From contig JAQSXU010000011.1 in assembly GCA_029256485.1 (NCBI GenBank), positions 1-58,798 on the forward strand: a stretch of 58,798 nt of DNA, given 5' to 3'. Source of the stretch: Clostridiaceae bacterium (GTDB lineage Bacteria; Bacillota_A; Clostridia; Clostridiales; Clostridiaceae). The notes beneath the pieces were generated by a model. That model ran no database searches and was not told the origin of the DNA. It saw only the letters and a program-made list of their open reading frames with translations. The translations under genes and the position numbers were made by a program. Each line of letters opens with the position of its first letter. Position 1 is the first letter of the stretch. This document shows, piece after piece, positions 36,799-45,192 of the stretch.

Positions 36799-38190
36799 AT
36801 GAATAATATTGAAAGTATTTTAAAATATTTGATTGAAAACTTAGACATAGGAATTCACATTGTTGATGATACTGGCACTACAATTTATTATAATGAAGCA
36901 ATGGCCCAAGTTGAAGGAATTAAAAAAGAAGATGCAATTGGTAAAAAAGTTGTAGATTATTTAAGCGATGTTAAAGAAGATAACTCAACTTTGATGAATG
37001 CTTTAAAAAATGGCACTAAAATTACCGATGTTATTCAACAATACAGCAGTACTAAAAAAAAGAAGATTACAAGTATAAATACAACAATTCCAGTAATTAA
37101 TGAAAATAAAATTATTGCTGCCATTGAAATTGCAAAAGACATGACTCAATTAAGAGAACTTACTGAAAAAATATGCAAACTTCAAGTAAACGACAGCACA
37201 TCAAAGAAAACTTATACCTTTAATGATATTTATGGTACAAATGAAATAATGCATAAAGCTCTAGAAAAAGCCAAAAGGGCAAGTTTAACTAATTCTTCAG
37301 TTCTTATATATGCAGAAACTGGATGTGGAAAAGAAGTTTTTGCTCAAAGTATTCATTATAGCGGTATTAGAAAGGGTAAGCCTTTTATACCAATTAATTG
37401 TGCTGCCATTCCAGATGCACTTTTGGAGAGCATGTTATTTGGAACCTGTAAAGGAAGTTTTACAGGAGCAGAAAATAAAAAGGGACTCTTTGAAGAGGCA
37501 AACGGAGGGACAATTTTATTAGATGAGATAAATTCCATGAATCCATATCTGCAGTCAAAATTATTAAGGGCAGTACAGGATGGATATATTAGACCAATAG
37601 GGAGCAATAGAACTATAGATGTTGATGTAAGAATAATTGCAACCTTAAATGAGGAACCAGAGAAACTAATAGAAAATGGAAAGCTTAGAAAAGATCTTTA
37701 TTATAGGCTCAGTGTAATTAGAATAAATATACCCCCTCTTAGAGAGAGAAAAGATGATATAATTTATTACGTTGAACATTATATAGAATATTATAATAAA
37801 ATGCTGGGGAAAAACATACTAGGAATAGAGCCGGATGTACTTCATGAATTTTTAGATTACTGCTGGCCAGGTAATATTAGAGAGCTAAAAAATATAATTG
37901 AATCCGCAATCAATATGTGTGACAACAATATATATCTCTCTAAAGAGTATTTTGATAATAGAATAAATAAAAGCAGGACACAGGATATTATTAACTCTGA
38001 ACTTGCTGCAAGAACAAAAATGTTTAACTTAGATAATGTTTCATTGGATGAATACATTAGTGAAATAGAAAAAAAAATAATTGAAGAAATGTTAAAAGTT
38101 AATGAAAATAATATCACTATTACAGCAAAAAAGCTTGGTATTTCAAGGCAAAATTTACAGCATAAAATTAAAAAATACTGTATTTTTTAA
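36799..38190 (+). CDS. Sigma-54-dependent activator (RocR-like) of the ornithine operon
   Basis: The 463-residue enhancer-binding protein has a PAS sensor domain (residues about 1-120, ending in the typical IEIAKDMTQLRELTEKI linker), an AAA+ domain and a C-terminal Fis-type helix-turn-helix (ITAKKLGISRQNLQHKIKKY). The AAA+ core has Walker A AETGCGKE (172-179), the sigma-54 contact loop as GSFTGA (219-224; Ala of GAFTGA replaced by Ser) and Walker B GGTILLDE. Architecture is that of RocR-like regulators of arginine and ornithine catabolism. It lies directly upstream of a -24/-12 promoter and three palindromes, so it almost certainly activates the operon behind it. The PAS ligand is unknown. 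TTAGGAGAA precedes ATG 36799. Confidence 0.92.
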   Translation: MNNIESILKYLIENLDIGIHIVDDTGTTIYYNEAMAQVEGIKKEDAIGKKVVDYLSDVKEDNSTLMNALKNGTKITDVIQQYSSTKKKKITSINTTIPVINENKIIAAIEIAKDMTQLRELTEKICKLQVNDSTSKKTYTFNDIYGTNEIMHKALEKAKRASLTNSSVLIYAETGCGKEVFAQSIHYSGIRKGKPFIPINCAAIPDALLESMLFGTCKGSFTGAENKKGLFEEANGGTILLDEINSMNPYLQSKLLRAVQDGYIRPIGSNRTIDVDVRIIATLNEEPEKLIENGKLRKDLYYRLSVIRINIPPLRERKDDIIYYVEHYIEYYNKMLGKNILGIEPDVLHEFLDYCWPGNIRELKNIIESAINMCDNNIYLSKEYFDNRINKSRTQDIINSELAARTKMFNLDNVSLDEYISEIEKKIIEEMLKVNENNITITAKKLGISRQNLQHKIKKYCIF

Positions 38191-38206
38191 TGCAAAAATA
38201 GTTGCA
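38191..38206. promoter_or_regulatory. Putative activator site 1 (TGCAA-N6-TTGCA)
   Basis: TGCAAAAATAGTTGCA, a palindrome directly after the activator gene's stop codon and about 165 bases before the -24/-12 promoter. Confidence 0.6.
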
Positions 38207-38212
38207 TCTATG

Positions 38213-38228
38213 TGCAAATGTTTTTGCA
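38213..38228. promoter_or_regulatory. Putative activator site 2 (TGCAA-N6-TTGCA)
   Basis: TGCAAATGTTTTTGCA inside a longer dyad (TGTGCAAA and TTTGCACA). Its centre is 22 bases, about two helical turns, from site 1. Confidence 0.6.
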
Positions 38229-38270
38229 CATACCTAAAGCATTGGTAATTGGCCCTTAATATTATATTTA

Positions 38271-38306
38271 GAAGAGGAACTGCAAAAATATTTGCAGTTC
38301 CTCTTC
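38271..38306. terminator. 16-bp hairpin, terminator of the activator gene with embedded site 3
   Basis: GAAGAGGAACTGCAAA and its complement pair perfectly around a 4-base loop, followed by TATTTT. It looks like a terminator that also holds the third TGCAA-N6-TTGCA palindrome at its centre. Confidence 0.6.
38281..38296. promoter_or_regulatory. Putative activator site 3 (TGCAA-N6-TTGCA)
   Basis: TGCAAAAATATTTGCA, centred 68 bases from site 2 and about 80 bases upstream of the -24 element, a normal distance for a sigma-54 enhancer. Confidence 0.55.
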
Positions 38307-38358
38307 TATTTTGACTTAATTTTCCTTAATAATTAACAGATTATACTAAGTCGTTATT

Positions 38359-38374
38359 TGGCACATTATTTGCT
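38359..38374 (+). promoter_or_regulatory. Sigma-54 (-24/-12) promoter of the ornithine operon
   Basis: TGGCAC (38359-38364), five bases, TTGCT (38370-38374). This is a perfect match to the sigma-54 consensus TGGCAC-N5-TTGCW, about 60 bases before the first gene of the operon. Confidence 0.9.
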
Positions 38375-38432
38375 AATATTTTACTGTATAGAATATTTAG
38401 AATTATCAGATTTAAGTTATGAGGATGATAAC

Positions 38433-39481
38433 ATGAAAGAAATTAAAATTATCTTATGGGGATTTGGAGCAATGGGGAAGTCCATGGCGGAAAATATTAT
38501 GACTAAGGATGGGCTTAAAATTGTAGCGGTTTTAGATAAAGACGAGAAACTATTACTTAAAGATATAGGATACATTTTAAATAAGTCTTCTCCATACGGA
38601 ATAGTTGTGAGCAGCGATTTTAGCAGCGTAGTAAAAAACACTGATGCTGATATTGTATTACTAGCCATCGATTCATATATAAATAAGGTTATTGAGTATA
38701 TTGAATTAATCATTGAGAATAAGAAGAATTGTATTACATTAACAGAGGAAATGGTTTATCCATACTCTACAGATTATAAAATCTTCAGTAAAATCCATAA
38801 ATTAGCAAAAGAAAATAATGTAACTATTTTAGGAACAGGTATAAATTCTGGTTTTTTCTGGATTCCATGATAGTATTCATTTCTTCTGTTTGTTCTAATA
38901 TAACAAGAATAAATGACTTGTCTCCATACGGATTAACAGTTTTGAAAGAGCAGGGGGTTGGATTGAGCCCAGAGGATTTTGAAAAGGGCATAAAAAGTGG
39001 AACTATCGTCGGTCATATTGGTTTTAAACAATCCATAGAATTTATTTCTAATGCCATAGGATTAGAGATAGATGACTATATGGAATTTAAAGAGCCTATA
39101 ATTACCAACACATTTAGGGAAACTAAATTTATTAATATAAAACCAGGAATGGTTGCCGGATGTCTTCATAGTGCATATGGGTTGAAAAATGGTAATGCAG
39201 TAATAGCACTGGAGCACCCTCAGCAAATTTGTCCGGAAAGTGAGACTATAGAAACAGGAGATTATATACACATTGAAGGAGATCCAAATATTCATTTAAA
39301 TATAATTCCTGAGCTACCAGGAGGTATAGGATCGGCAGCAATAACAGTGAATTTAATACCACAGGTGATTGCTTGTGAAGCCGGATTAAAAACTATGTTA
39401 GATATGAAATTACCACATGGTGTTCAAGGAAACTTTGCAAAATTATTAAAAAAATATAGGGTAGGTGATTTATATGATTAA
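38433..39481 (+). pseudogene. Frameshifted copy of 2,4-diaminopentanoate dehydrogenase
   Basis: The frame starts at ATG 38433 (GAGGATGA ahead of it) and codes for the Rossmann half of an Ord-like dehydrogenase (KIILWGFGAMGKSMAENI, to ILGTGINSGF). It then breaks at six T residues (38852-38857) and stops at 38870. The rest of the protein follows in the -1 frame to 39481 (LDSMIVF, then RINDLSPYG, to the C-terminus). One added T would restore GFFLDSMIVF, the match to GFIMDYVVIM in the intact copy at 46280. Next to the break the gene also lacks about five residues present in that copy (ESIKVS region). It may be a decaying duplicate, a base-calling error in a homopolymer, or a -1 frameshift at T_TTT_TTC. 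The intact paralogue at the operon end supplies the activity. Confidence 0.75.
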
Positions 39482-39764
39482 AAAGGAAACCTGGGTAGAA
39501 ATTGAAGAAACAGTATTATATCCAGAGGAAAGGGCTGAAAATATACCTGTAGAAACAAAGGAAACACCTCTTAAAGTCTGGATTAGAGGTAATTGTTTGA
39601 ATGATTGCAATATTGGACAGGTGGTACAGGTAAAAACTAATTCCGGCAGAATATTAAAGGGGAAAGTAGTATGCGCTAATCCAGGATACTATCACAGCTT
39701 TGGAGACTACGTAGAAGAAATTGCTTATATAGGATCTCAGGCTAGAGAAATTCTTGAAAAATAA
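39474..39764 (+). CDS. ortA: 2-amino-4-oxopentanoate thiolase, alpha subunit
   Basis: The 96-residue small subunit of the thiolase uses CoA to split 2-amino-4-oxopentanoate into acetyl-CoA and alanine. Landmarks are WVEIEETVLYPEERAENIPVETKETPL, WIRGNCLNDCNIGQVVQVKTNSGRILKGKV and NPGYYHSFGDYVEEI, typical of OrtA. ATG 39474 was chosen (TAGGTGAT ahead); the frame's GTG at 39465 lies in the ribosome binding site. It overlaps the end of the broken ord copy by 8 bases, so reduced translation of that gene could affect it. Confidence 0.92.
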   Translation: MIKKETWVEIEETVLYPEERAENIPVETKETPLKVWIRGNCLNDCNIGQVVQVKTNSGRILKGKVVCANPGYYHSFGDYVEEIAYIGSQAREILEK

Positions 39765-39785
39765 AGAATAAAAGGGGGGACAATA

Positions 39786-41198
39786 ATGAATAAGTATGAT
39801 GAATTAATGAACAGAAAAAGTGAAATAATGTTAAAATCCGTGGGAGTTGACTATAGTAAATATGAAACTGGCAGACTCTCCTTTGACTATAATTCTATGA
39901 TGAAGGATGTTGGATATGGTATTAAAGATGTTATAGAAATACAGGACGAAGCTGGAGTAGGAAATACCCCTCTTCTAGAGTTAAAAAATCTATCTAAATT
40001 AGCAAGAAAGGTATCTAAAACAGGACGATCTGCTAGAATATTTATCAAGGATGAAAGCTGCAACCCATCTGGAAGTTTTAAAGATAGAAGGGCTGCATTG
40101 TCAGTTTATGATGCTAAAGCCCGCGGTTATAAGGGAGTAGTATCTGCAACCTCAGGTAATTACGGTGCAGCAGTTGCCTCTCAAGCTGCTATGAGATCAT
40201 TAAAATGCATCATTGTTCAGGAATGTTATGATTCAAACAAAATTGGACAACCAGAAATATTAGAAAAAGGAAGAAAATGCGAGGGTTTTGGTGCGGAAGT
40301 ATTAAGACTTACTGTGGGCCCTGAACTTTTTTACACCTTTTTAAAAGTTTTGGATGATACATCATATTATAATGCTTCACTATATTCAACATATGGTATA
40401 GCAGGAGTAGAAACATTAGGTTATGAAATTGCGATGCAATGTAGAGAAAAATTAGGAAAAGATCCATCAGCAGTTGTTATTACACATGCAGGTGGCGGGA
40501 ATGTTACAGGCACTGCAAGAGGACTTATAAAAGCAGGTGCGTTAGACACTAAAATAATTGGAGCCTCTGTAGATCTAACTGGACTTCATATGGCCTCAGA
40601 TAAAGATTTTAATAAAAAATCATTTACCACAGGGCATTCAGGTTTTGGGATACCATTTATGACATGGCCGGACAGATCTGATGTACCAAGAAGTGCAGCA
40701 AGACCTTTAAGATATCTTGATAGATATGTTACCGTACATCAGGGAGAAGTTTTTTACATGACTGAATTGCTAGCGCAAATAGAGGGACTTGAAAGGGGAC
40801 CTGCCGGTAATACATCATTAGCTGCGGCCTTTTCTTTGGCACAGGAAATGGCTGATGATGATATTTTAGTTGTACAGGAAACTGAGTATACAGGGGCAGG
40901 CAAACATATAATTCCTCAGTTAAATTTTGCAAAACAAAATGGAATCATGGTTAAAGTTGGGAATCCGGTTGATGAAATTCCAGGTAAAACCATAATACTT
41001 CCAAATAATCCATCAAAGCTTTCCATAAATAATAAAGATATAAATGAATATAGAAAATCCTATGTAAATAATTCATTAAAAAGAGTTCACGAAAACTATA
41101 TTGAACAAATTGATTTAGATTTTCTAAGTAAGGAAACAAGACTAACTAATGATGAAATTATAAAAATATTAAAAGAAAATAATTTTGAGGTTAGGTAG
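39786..41198 (+). CDS. ortB: 2-amino-4-oxopentanoate thiolase, beta subunit
   Basis: The 470-residue PLP-dependent subunit has a fold of the threonine-synthase/tryptophan-synthase-beta type. The PLP Lys is K99 in NPSGSFKDRRA; the phosphate loop THAGGGNVTGTARGL and the substrate loop SATSGNYGAA are present. Together with OrtA it performs the thiolytic step yielding alanine and acetyl-CoA. AAAGGGGGG precedes ATG 39786. It ends at the ribosome binding site of oraS. Confidence 0.95.
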   Translation: MNKYDELMNRKSEIMLKSVGVDYSKYETGRLSFDYNSMMKDVGYGIKDVIEIQDEAGVGNTPLLELKNLSKLARKVSKTGRSARIFIKDESCNPSGSFKDRRAALSVYDAKARGYKGVVSATSGNYGAAVASQAAMRSLKCIIVQECYDSNKIGQPEILEKGRKCEGFGAEVLRLTVGPELFYTFLKVLDDTSYYNASLYSTYGIAGVETLGYEIAMQCREKLGKDPSAVVITHAGGGNVTGTARGLIKAGALDTKIIGASVDLTGLHMASDKDFNKKSFTTGHSGFGIPFMTWPDRSDVPRSAARPLRYLDRYVTVHQGEVFYMTELLAQIEGLERGPAGNTSLAAAFSLAQEMADDDILVVQETEYTGAGKHIIPQLNFAKQNGIMVKVGNPVDEIPGKTIILPNNPSKLSINNKDINEYRKSYVNNSLKRVHENYIEQIDLDFLSKETRLTNDEIIKILKENNFEVR

Positions 41199-41207
41199 GT
41201 GATTAAT

Positions 41208-41573
41208 GTGAATAGGAAAGATGACTTTGATAAGAGAAGAGAACATTTGAAAAATTTAACTGATGAGGAGCTGTATAACAGATTTTGGGACTTAGCAGAA
41301 CAAGTTGTGATGCCTATGGTAGATCTGGCCTACAATAATACATCTCCTTCTATAGAGAGATCAGTATTACTAAGAATGGGCTTTTCTAGTTTAGAAGCAG
41401 GAGACATAGTAAAAAATGGTGTAAAGTGGAATCTCATTGGTAAAGGCATGGGAAATGTAGTATTAACTTACTCAAAAATAAAAAAAATTAACTACCTAAA
41501 AGCTGGTGAACAGCTTGCTCAGGGTATTGGATGGAATGAAGTAGTTGACAAGTTAACCCAAAGGATAGATTAA
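41208..41573 (+). CDS. oraS: D-ornithine 4,5-aminomutase, small (alpha) subunit
   Basis: The 121-residue small subunit carries the conserved segment EELYNRFWDLAEQVVMPMVDLAYNNTSPSIERSVLLRMGFSSLEA. I placed the start at GTG 41208 (NRKDDFDKRREHL follows), behind TAGGTAGGTG; that gives the length usual for OraS. The upstream GTG at 41199 is part of the ribosome binding site. It works with OraE. Confidence 0.92.
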   Translation: MNRKDDFDKRREHLKNLTDEELYNRFWDLAEQVVMPMVDLAYNNTSPSIERSVLLRMGFSSLEAGDIVKNGVKWNLIGKGMGNVVLTYSKIKKINYLKAGEQLAQGIGWNEVVDKLTQRID

Positions 41574-41610
41574 TTAAATTTACTTTAAAAAGATAGGGGG
41601 GCATAAAATT

Positions 41611-43791
41611 ATGGATGAAAATGAGAAACTAAATATTAAAGCTATTTTAAAAGATTTGGATAAATATGAGCCTAAAAGACACGGATGGCATTGGAGAGAA
41701 AAGGATAAGAGTGGAGTATTGGGAGAATTTACGTATAGCAACATTTCTAAACCATTGAAGAAGAGCCAGCCATTACCTGCTGCCCGAAGTTTTAATGGAA
41801 TTGATCCCCAGCCAGAGCCAGTTATCACAACTGAAATTGCCTCTGGAAGATTTGAGGATGATATAAGAAGAATGAGAATGGCTGCATGGCATGGTGCTGA
41901 CCACATAATGGTAATAAGAACCGCAGGTCAAAGTCATTTTGATGGTTTAATTGAAGGTACCCCAGAAGGTGTAGGAGGAGTGCCAATTTCCAGAAAACAA
42001 ATTAGAGCTACCCGCAAGGCCATTGATATGATTGAAGAAGAGGTAGGGAGACCTATTAACTTTCATTCATATGTATCAGGAGTAGCGGGTCCTGATATAG
42101 CAGTAATGTTTGCTGAAGAAGGAGTAAATGGCGCCCATCAAGATCCCCAATATAATGTTCTTTACAGAAATATTAATATGGTTAGATCTTTTGTTGATGC
42201 TGCAGTAGCAAAAAAAATAATGTCTTGGGCTGATATTCTTCAAATAGATGGAGCCCATAATGCTAATGCTACGGCTATGAAAGGATATAAAGTAATGCCT
42301 GAACTCATGGTTCAGCATGCAATAAACTGCAAATTTTCAGAAATGGTTGGGATGAAAAAGGAGAATATTGCTTTATCTACCGTTCCCCCAACGGCATCTC
42401 CAGCACCTTGTATTAAAATAGACCTGCCATACGCAGTAGCTTTGAGAGATTTATTTAAGGATTACAAGATGAGAGCTCAAATGAATACAAAATATATTGA
42501 GTCCTGTGAAAGAGAAGCAACAGTTAGTCATACCTTAAATTTATTCATCTCTGCTCTGACAAGTGCTGATATTCAAAGTACTATTACACCGGATGAAGGC
42601 AGAAATGTGCCATGGCATTACAATAATATAAATGCGATAAATACTGCAAAGCAGGCGCTTATTGGCATGGATGGATTAAAAGACTTAGTGGAATTGAAAA
42701 AGGAAGGTTGCCTTGCTGAAAAAGTTAGAGAATTGAAGGAAAGAGCAGTTTTGTTTATGGAGGAAATAATTGAAACTGGTGGATATTTTAAAGCTGTAGA
42801 AAATGGTTTTTTTGTTGATTCAGGTGAATACCCTGAAAGAAATGGTGATGGAATTGCCAGAAAAATTCACGGTGGCGTAGGTGAAAACACAGTTGTGCTG
42901 AGAGATAAGGACTACTTTGCACCTGTATGTGCCCATTTTGGATACAACAACGTACCAATTGAATATAAAAAGCCATGTAATCCAATAAATAGCTGTACAT
43001 TATGTAATCATGATAAAATTAAATTTATTGATGAATTAGATGAAGAAGATAATGTATTTGTAAGAATGGATAAACTTAAAGATGATGGAAATATAGTACC
43101 AGAAGTGCAGTGGAGTAAGGATGGGTATATAAAGGCAACATTGTGTATCCCAGAAAATGAGCAAATTAGTGAAGCCGCTGCTATAGAAATAGGCAAAAAA
43201 ATGAATTTAACTGATGTTGAGATTATTCATAAGCAAGTCTTGCAAAAAAGTGAAGCTACCCTTATAGAAATTAAGGGTAAAGTAAATTTCTATATAGACA
43301 AAAGCAGTTTAGTACTTCCCAAAAGAAGATCTATATTAACTGACGATGAAATGAGACAATATGTTAAAGATAACCCTGTTAAGGTGGTGGCAGCAACTGT
43401 AGGTGAAGATGAGCATTCTGTTGGCTTGAGGGAGACCATAGATATTAAGCATGGCGGCATTGAAAAGTACGGATTCCAGTGTATCTATTTAGGCACGTCA
43501 TGCCCTGTTGAAAAATTGATTGACGCAGCTATTGAATCTAAAGCAGATGCTATATTAGCAAGTACTATTATTACTCATAATGATATTCATGTAAAGAATA
43601 TGAAAAGACTAAATGATTTATGTGTAGAAAAGGGTGTAAGGGATAAGCTGATTTTAATTTGCGGAGGCACTCAGGTAACAGATGAAATTGCTAAAGCAAA
43701 CGGTATGGATGCTGGTTTTGGAAGAGGTTCACAGGGCTGTGATGTGGCATCTTTCATTATTAAAAAACTTAAAAATAAACCTGAAAATTAG
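41611..43791 (+). CDS. oraE: D-ornithine 4,5-aminomutase, large (beta) subunit
   Basis: The 726-residue adenosylcobalamin- and PLP-dependent mutase subunit moves the 5-amino group of D-ornithine to C4, yielding 2,4-diaminopentanoate. A TIM-barrel catalytic part (NFHSYVSGVAGPDIAVMFAEEGVNGAHQDPQYNVLYRNINMVRS) is followed by a C-terminal Rossmann cobalamin domain with D-x-H-x-x-G at DEHSVG (residues 600-605) and the later GGTQVTDEIAKANGMDAGFGRGS. GATAGGGGGG precedes ATG 41611. Length fits the family. Confidence 0.96.
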   Translation: MDENEKLNIKAILKDLDKYEPKRHGWHWREKDKSGVLGEFTYSNISKPLKKSQPLPAARSFNGIDPQPEPVITTEIASGRFEDDIRRMRMAAWHGADHIMVIRTAGQSHFDGLIEGTPEGVGGVPISRKQIRATRKAIDMIEEEVGRPINFHSYVSGVAGPDIAVMFAEEGVNGAHQDPQYNVLYRNINMVRSFVDAAVAKKIMSWADILQIDGAHNANATAMKGYKVMPELMVQHAINCKFSEMVGMKKENIALSTVPPTASPAPCIKIDLPYAVALRDLFKDYKMRAQMNTKYIESCEREATVSHTLNLFISALTSADIQSTITPDEGRNVPWHYNNINAINTAKQALIGMDGLKDLVELKKEGCLAEKVRELKERAVLFMEEIIETGGYFKAVENGFFVDSGEYPERNGDGIARKIHGGVGENTVVLRDKDYFAPVCAHFGYNNVPIEYKKPCNPINSCTLCNHDKIKFIDELDEEDNVFVRMDKLKDDGNIVPEVQWSKDGYIKATLCIPENEQISEAAAIEIGKKMNLTDVEIIHKQVLQKSEATLIEIKGKVNFYIDKSSLVLPKRRSILTDDEMRQYVKDNPVKVVAATVGEDEHSVGLRETIDIKHGGIEKYGFQCIYLGTSCPVEKLIDAAIESKADAILASTIITHNDIHVKNMKRLNDLCVEKGVRDKLILICGGTQVTDEIAKANGMDAGFGRGSQGCDVASFIIKKLKNKPEN

Positions 43792-43821
43792 TGGAACACC
43801 GAATTCCATGGGGGTAATTTT

Positions 43822-45165
43822 ATGAATGTGGATTATCTTATTGCTGAAATAGGCAGCACAACTACGTTAGTTACCGCTTTTAATATTACAGATGATATTA
43901 GTATTATAGTTCAAGGTAAAAGCTGCACCACAGTTTCATGCGGTGATGTAACAGTGGGATTAAGAAATGCTATATCAGATATTGAAAGTCAAATTGGTGA
44001 AAGTATAACCTGGAGAAAAATGCTTGCTTCTAGTTCCGCTGCCGGGGGACTTAAAATTACAGTGCACGGATTAATGGAGGAAATGACAGTTAAAGCTGCT
44101 AAAGAAGCCTCCTTAGGAGCTGGTGGAAACATTAAAATGATTACAGCAGGAAAAATTAGAAATGCTGATTTAAGAAAAATTAAAGAAATAAAACCTAATT
44201 TAATTATAATTGCCGGCGGTACTGACTATGGGGAAAGGGATACTTCACTTTATAATGCAGAAAAAATTAACAGTGCTAAGCTTGGAGTTCCTGTAATATA
44301 TTGCGGTAACATAGAAAATCAGGATGAAGTTAAAGAAATTTTTACTGATAGTGAATTATATATTGTAGAAAATGTGTATCCTAAAATTGATGAATTAAAT
44401 GTTGAACCAACACGAAAAGCTATTCAGCTGGCATTTGAAAAAAATATTATTAAAGCACCTGGTATGAATAAAATAAAAGAAATGGTTAATGGGGCAATTA
44501 TGCCAACCCCTGGTGCTGTCATGGAAAGTGCAAAGCTTTTGTACAATATACTTGGTGATGTCCTAGTTATTGATGTAGGTGGTGCAACTACTGATGTACA
44601 TTCTGTAACTGATGGCAGCAGTAGAATTCTAGACATGCTAATTTCACCTGAACCGAAGGCCAAGCGAACTGTAGAAGGTGACTTAGGAGTATACGTTAAT
44701 AGTGAAAATATAATAGATAAACTTAACTCATCAGAATTAAGTGGATTAACTAAGGATGAAATAAGGGAAAATATAAAGCCAATTCCCACAGAAAGTTGTG
44801 AAATTAAGAGCAGTTTAATTTTAACTAAGAAAGCTGTTGATATTGCCGTCAATAGGCATGTTGGTCATATTAAAAGACTATATGGCGGAGAAAATGGGTT
44901 TGTTGCTTACGGAAAAGATTTATCCCAGATAAAGTGCATAGTGGGGACTGGCGGTGCACTGACCAAACTTCCAAATGGAGACGCAATTCTTGAAAATATC
45001 AAATATTTAAATGATGATTTAACTATGTATCCTGGGAAAGGAGCTGCAGTGTTTTTAGATACCATGTATATAATGGCATGCGCAGGAGTATTAAGCATAG
45101 AAAATAAAAATGCAGCTGAAAGTTTACTAAAGCTTAGCTTAAAAAAATTTGACTTTAAAACCTAG
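43822..45165 (+). CDS. MutL/GlmL-like aminomutase reactivating factor
   Basis: The 447-residue protein has the ASKHA (actin/Hsp70/acetate kinase) fold of GlmL/MutL: phosphate-1 loop IAEIGSTTTLVTAFNI, ASSSAAGGLKITVHGL, DVLVIDVGGATTDVHSV, and late GTGGALTKLPNG. Relatives of this type accompany glutamate mutase and ornithine aminomutase. They are thought to exchange inactivated cobalamin or otherwise reactivate the mutase with ATP. It lies right behind oraE, so OraSE is the expected client. GGGGGTAATTTT precedes ATG 43822. Confidence 0.88.
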   Translation: MNVDYLIAEIGSTTTLVTAFNITDDISIIVQGKSCTTVSCGDVTVGLRNAISDIESQIGESITWRKMLASSSAAGGLKITVHGLMEEMTVKAAKEASLGAGGNIKMITAGKIRNADLRKIKEIKPNLIIIAGGTDYGERDTSLYNAEKINSAKLGVPVIYCGNIENQDEVKEIFTDSELYIVENVYPKIDELNVEPTRKAIQLAFEKNIIKAPGMNKIKEMVNGAIMPTPGAVMESAKLLYNILGDVLVIDVGGATTDVHSVTDGSSRILDMLISPEPKAKRTVEGDLGVYVNSENIIDKLNSSELSGLTKDEIRENIKPIPTESCEIKSSLILTKKAVDIAVNRHVGHIKRLYGGENGFVAYGKDLSQIKCIVGTGGALTKLPNGDAILENIKYLNDDLTMYPGKGAAVFLDTMYIMACAGVLSIENKNAAESLLKLSLKKFDFKT

Positions 45166-45192
45166 TATTGCAGGAGAAGGGGGATTCTTAAA

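Noticed and set aside
38852..38857. Programmed -1 frameshift as the preferred explanation for the split ord copy
   Set aside because: The slippery heptamer fits, but no convincing downstream stem-loop or upstream Shine-Dalgarno-like stimulator is seen, and a nearby deletion plus an intact paralogue favour decay or a homopolymer error. It is kept only as an alternative.
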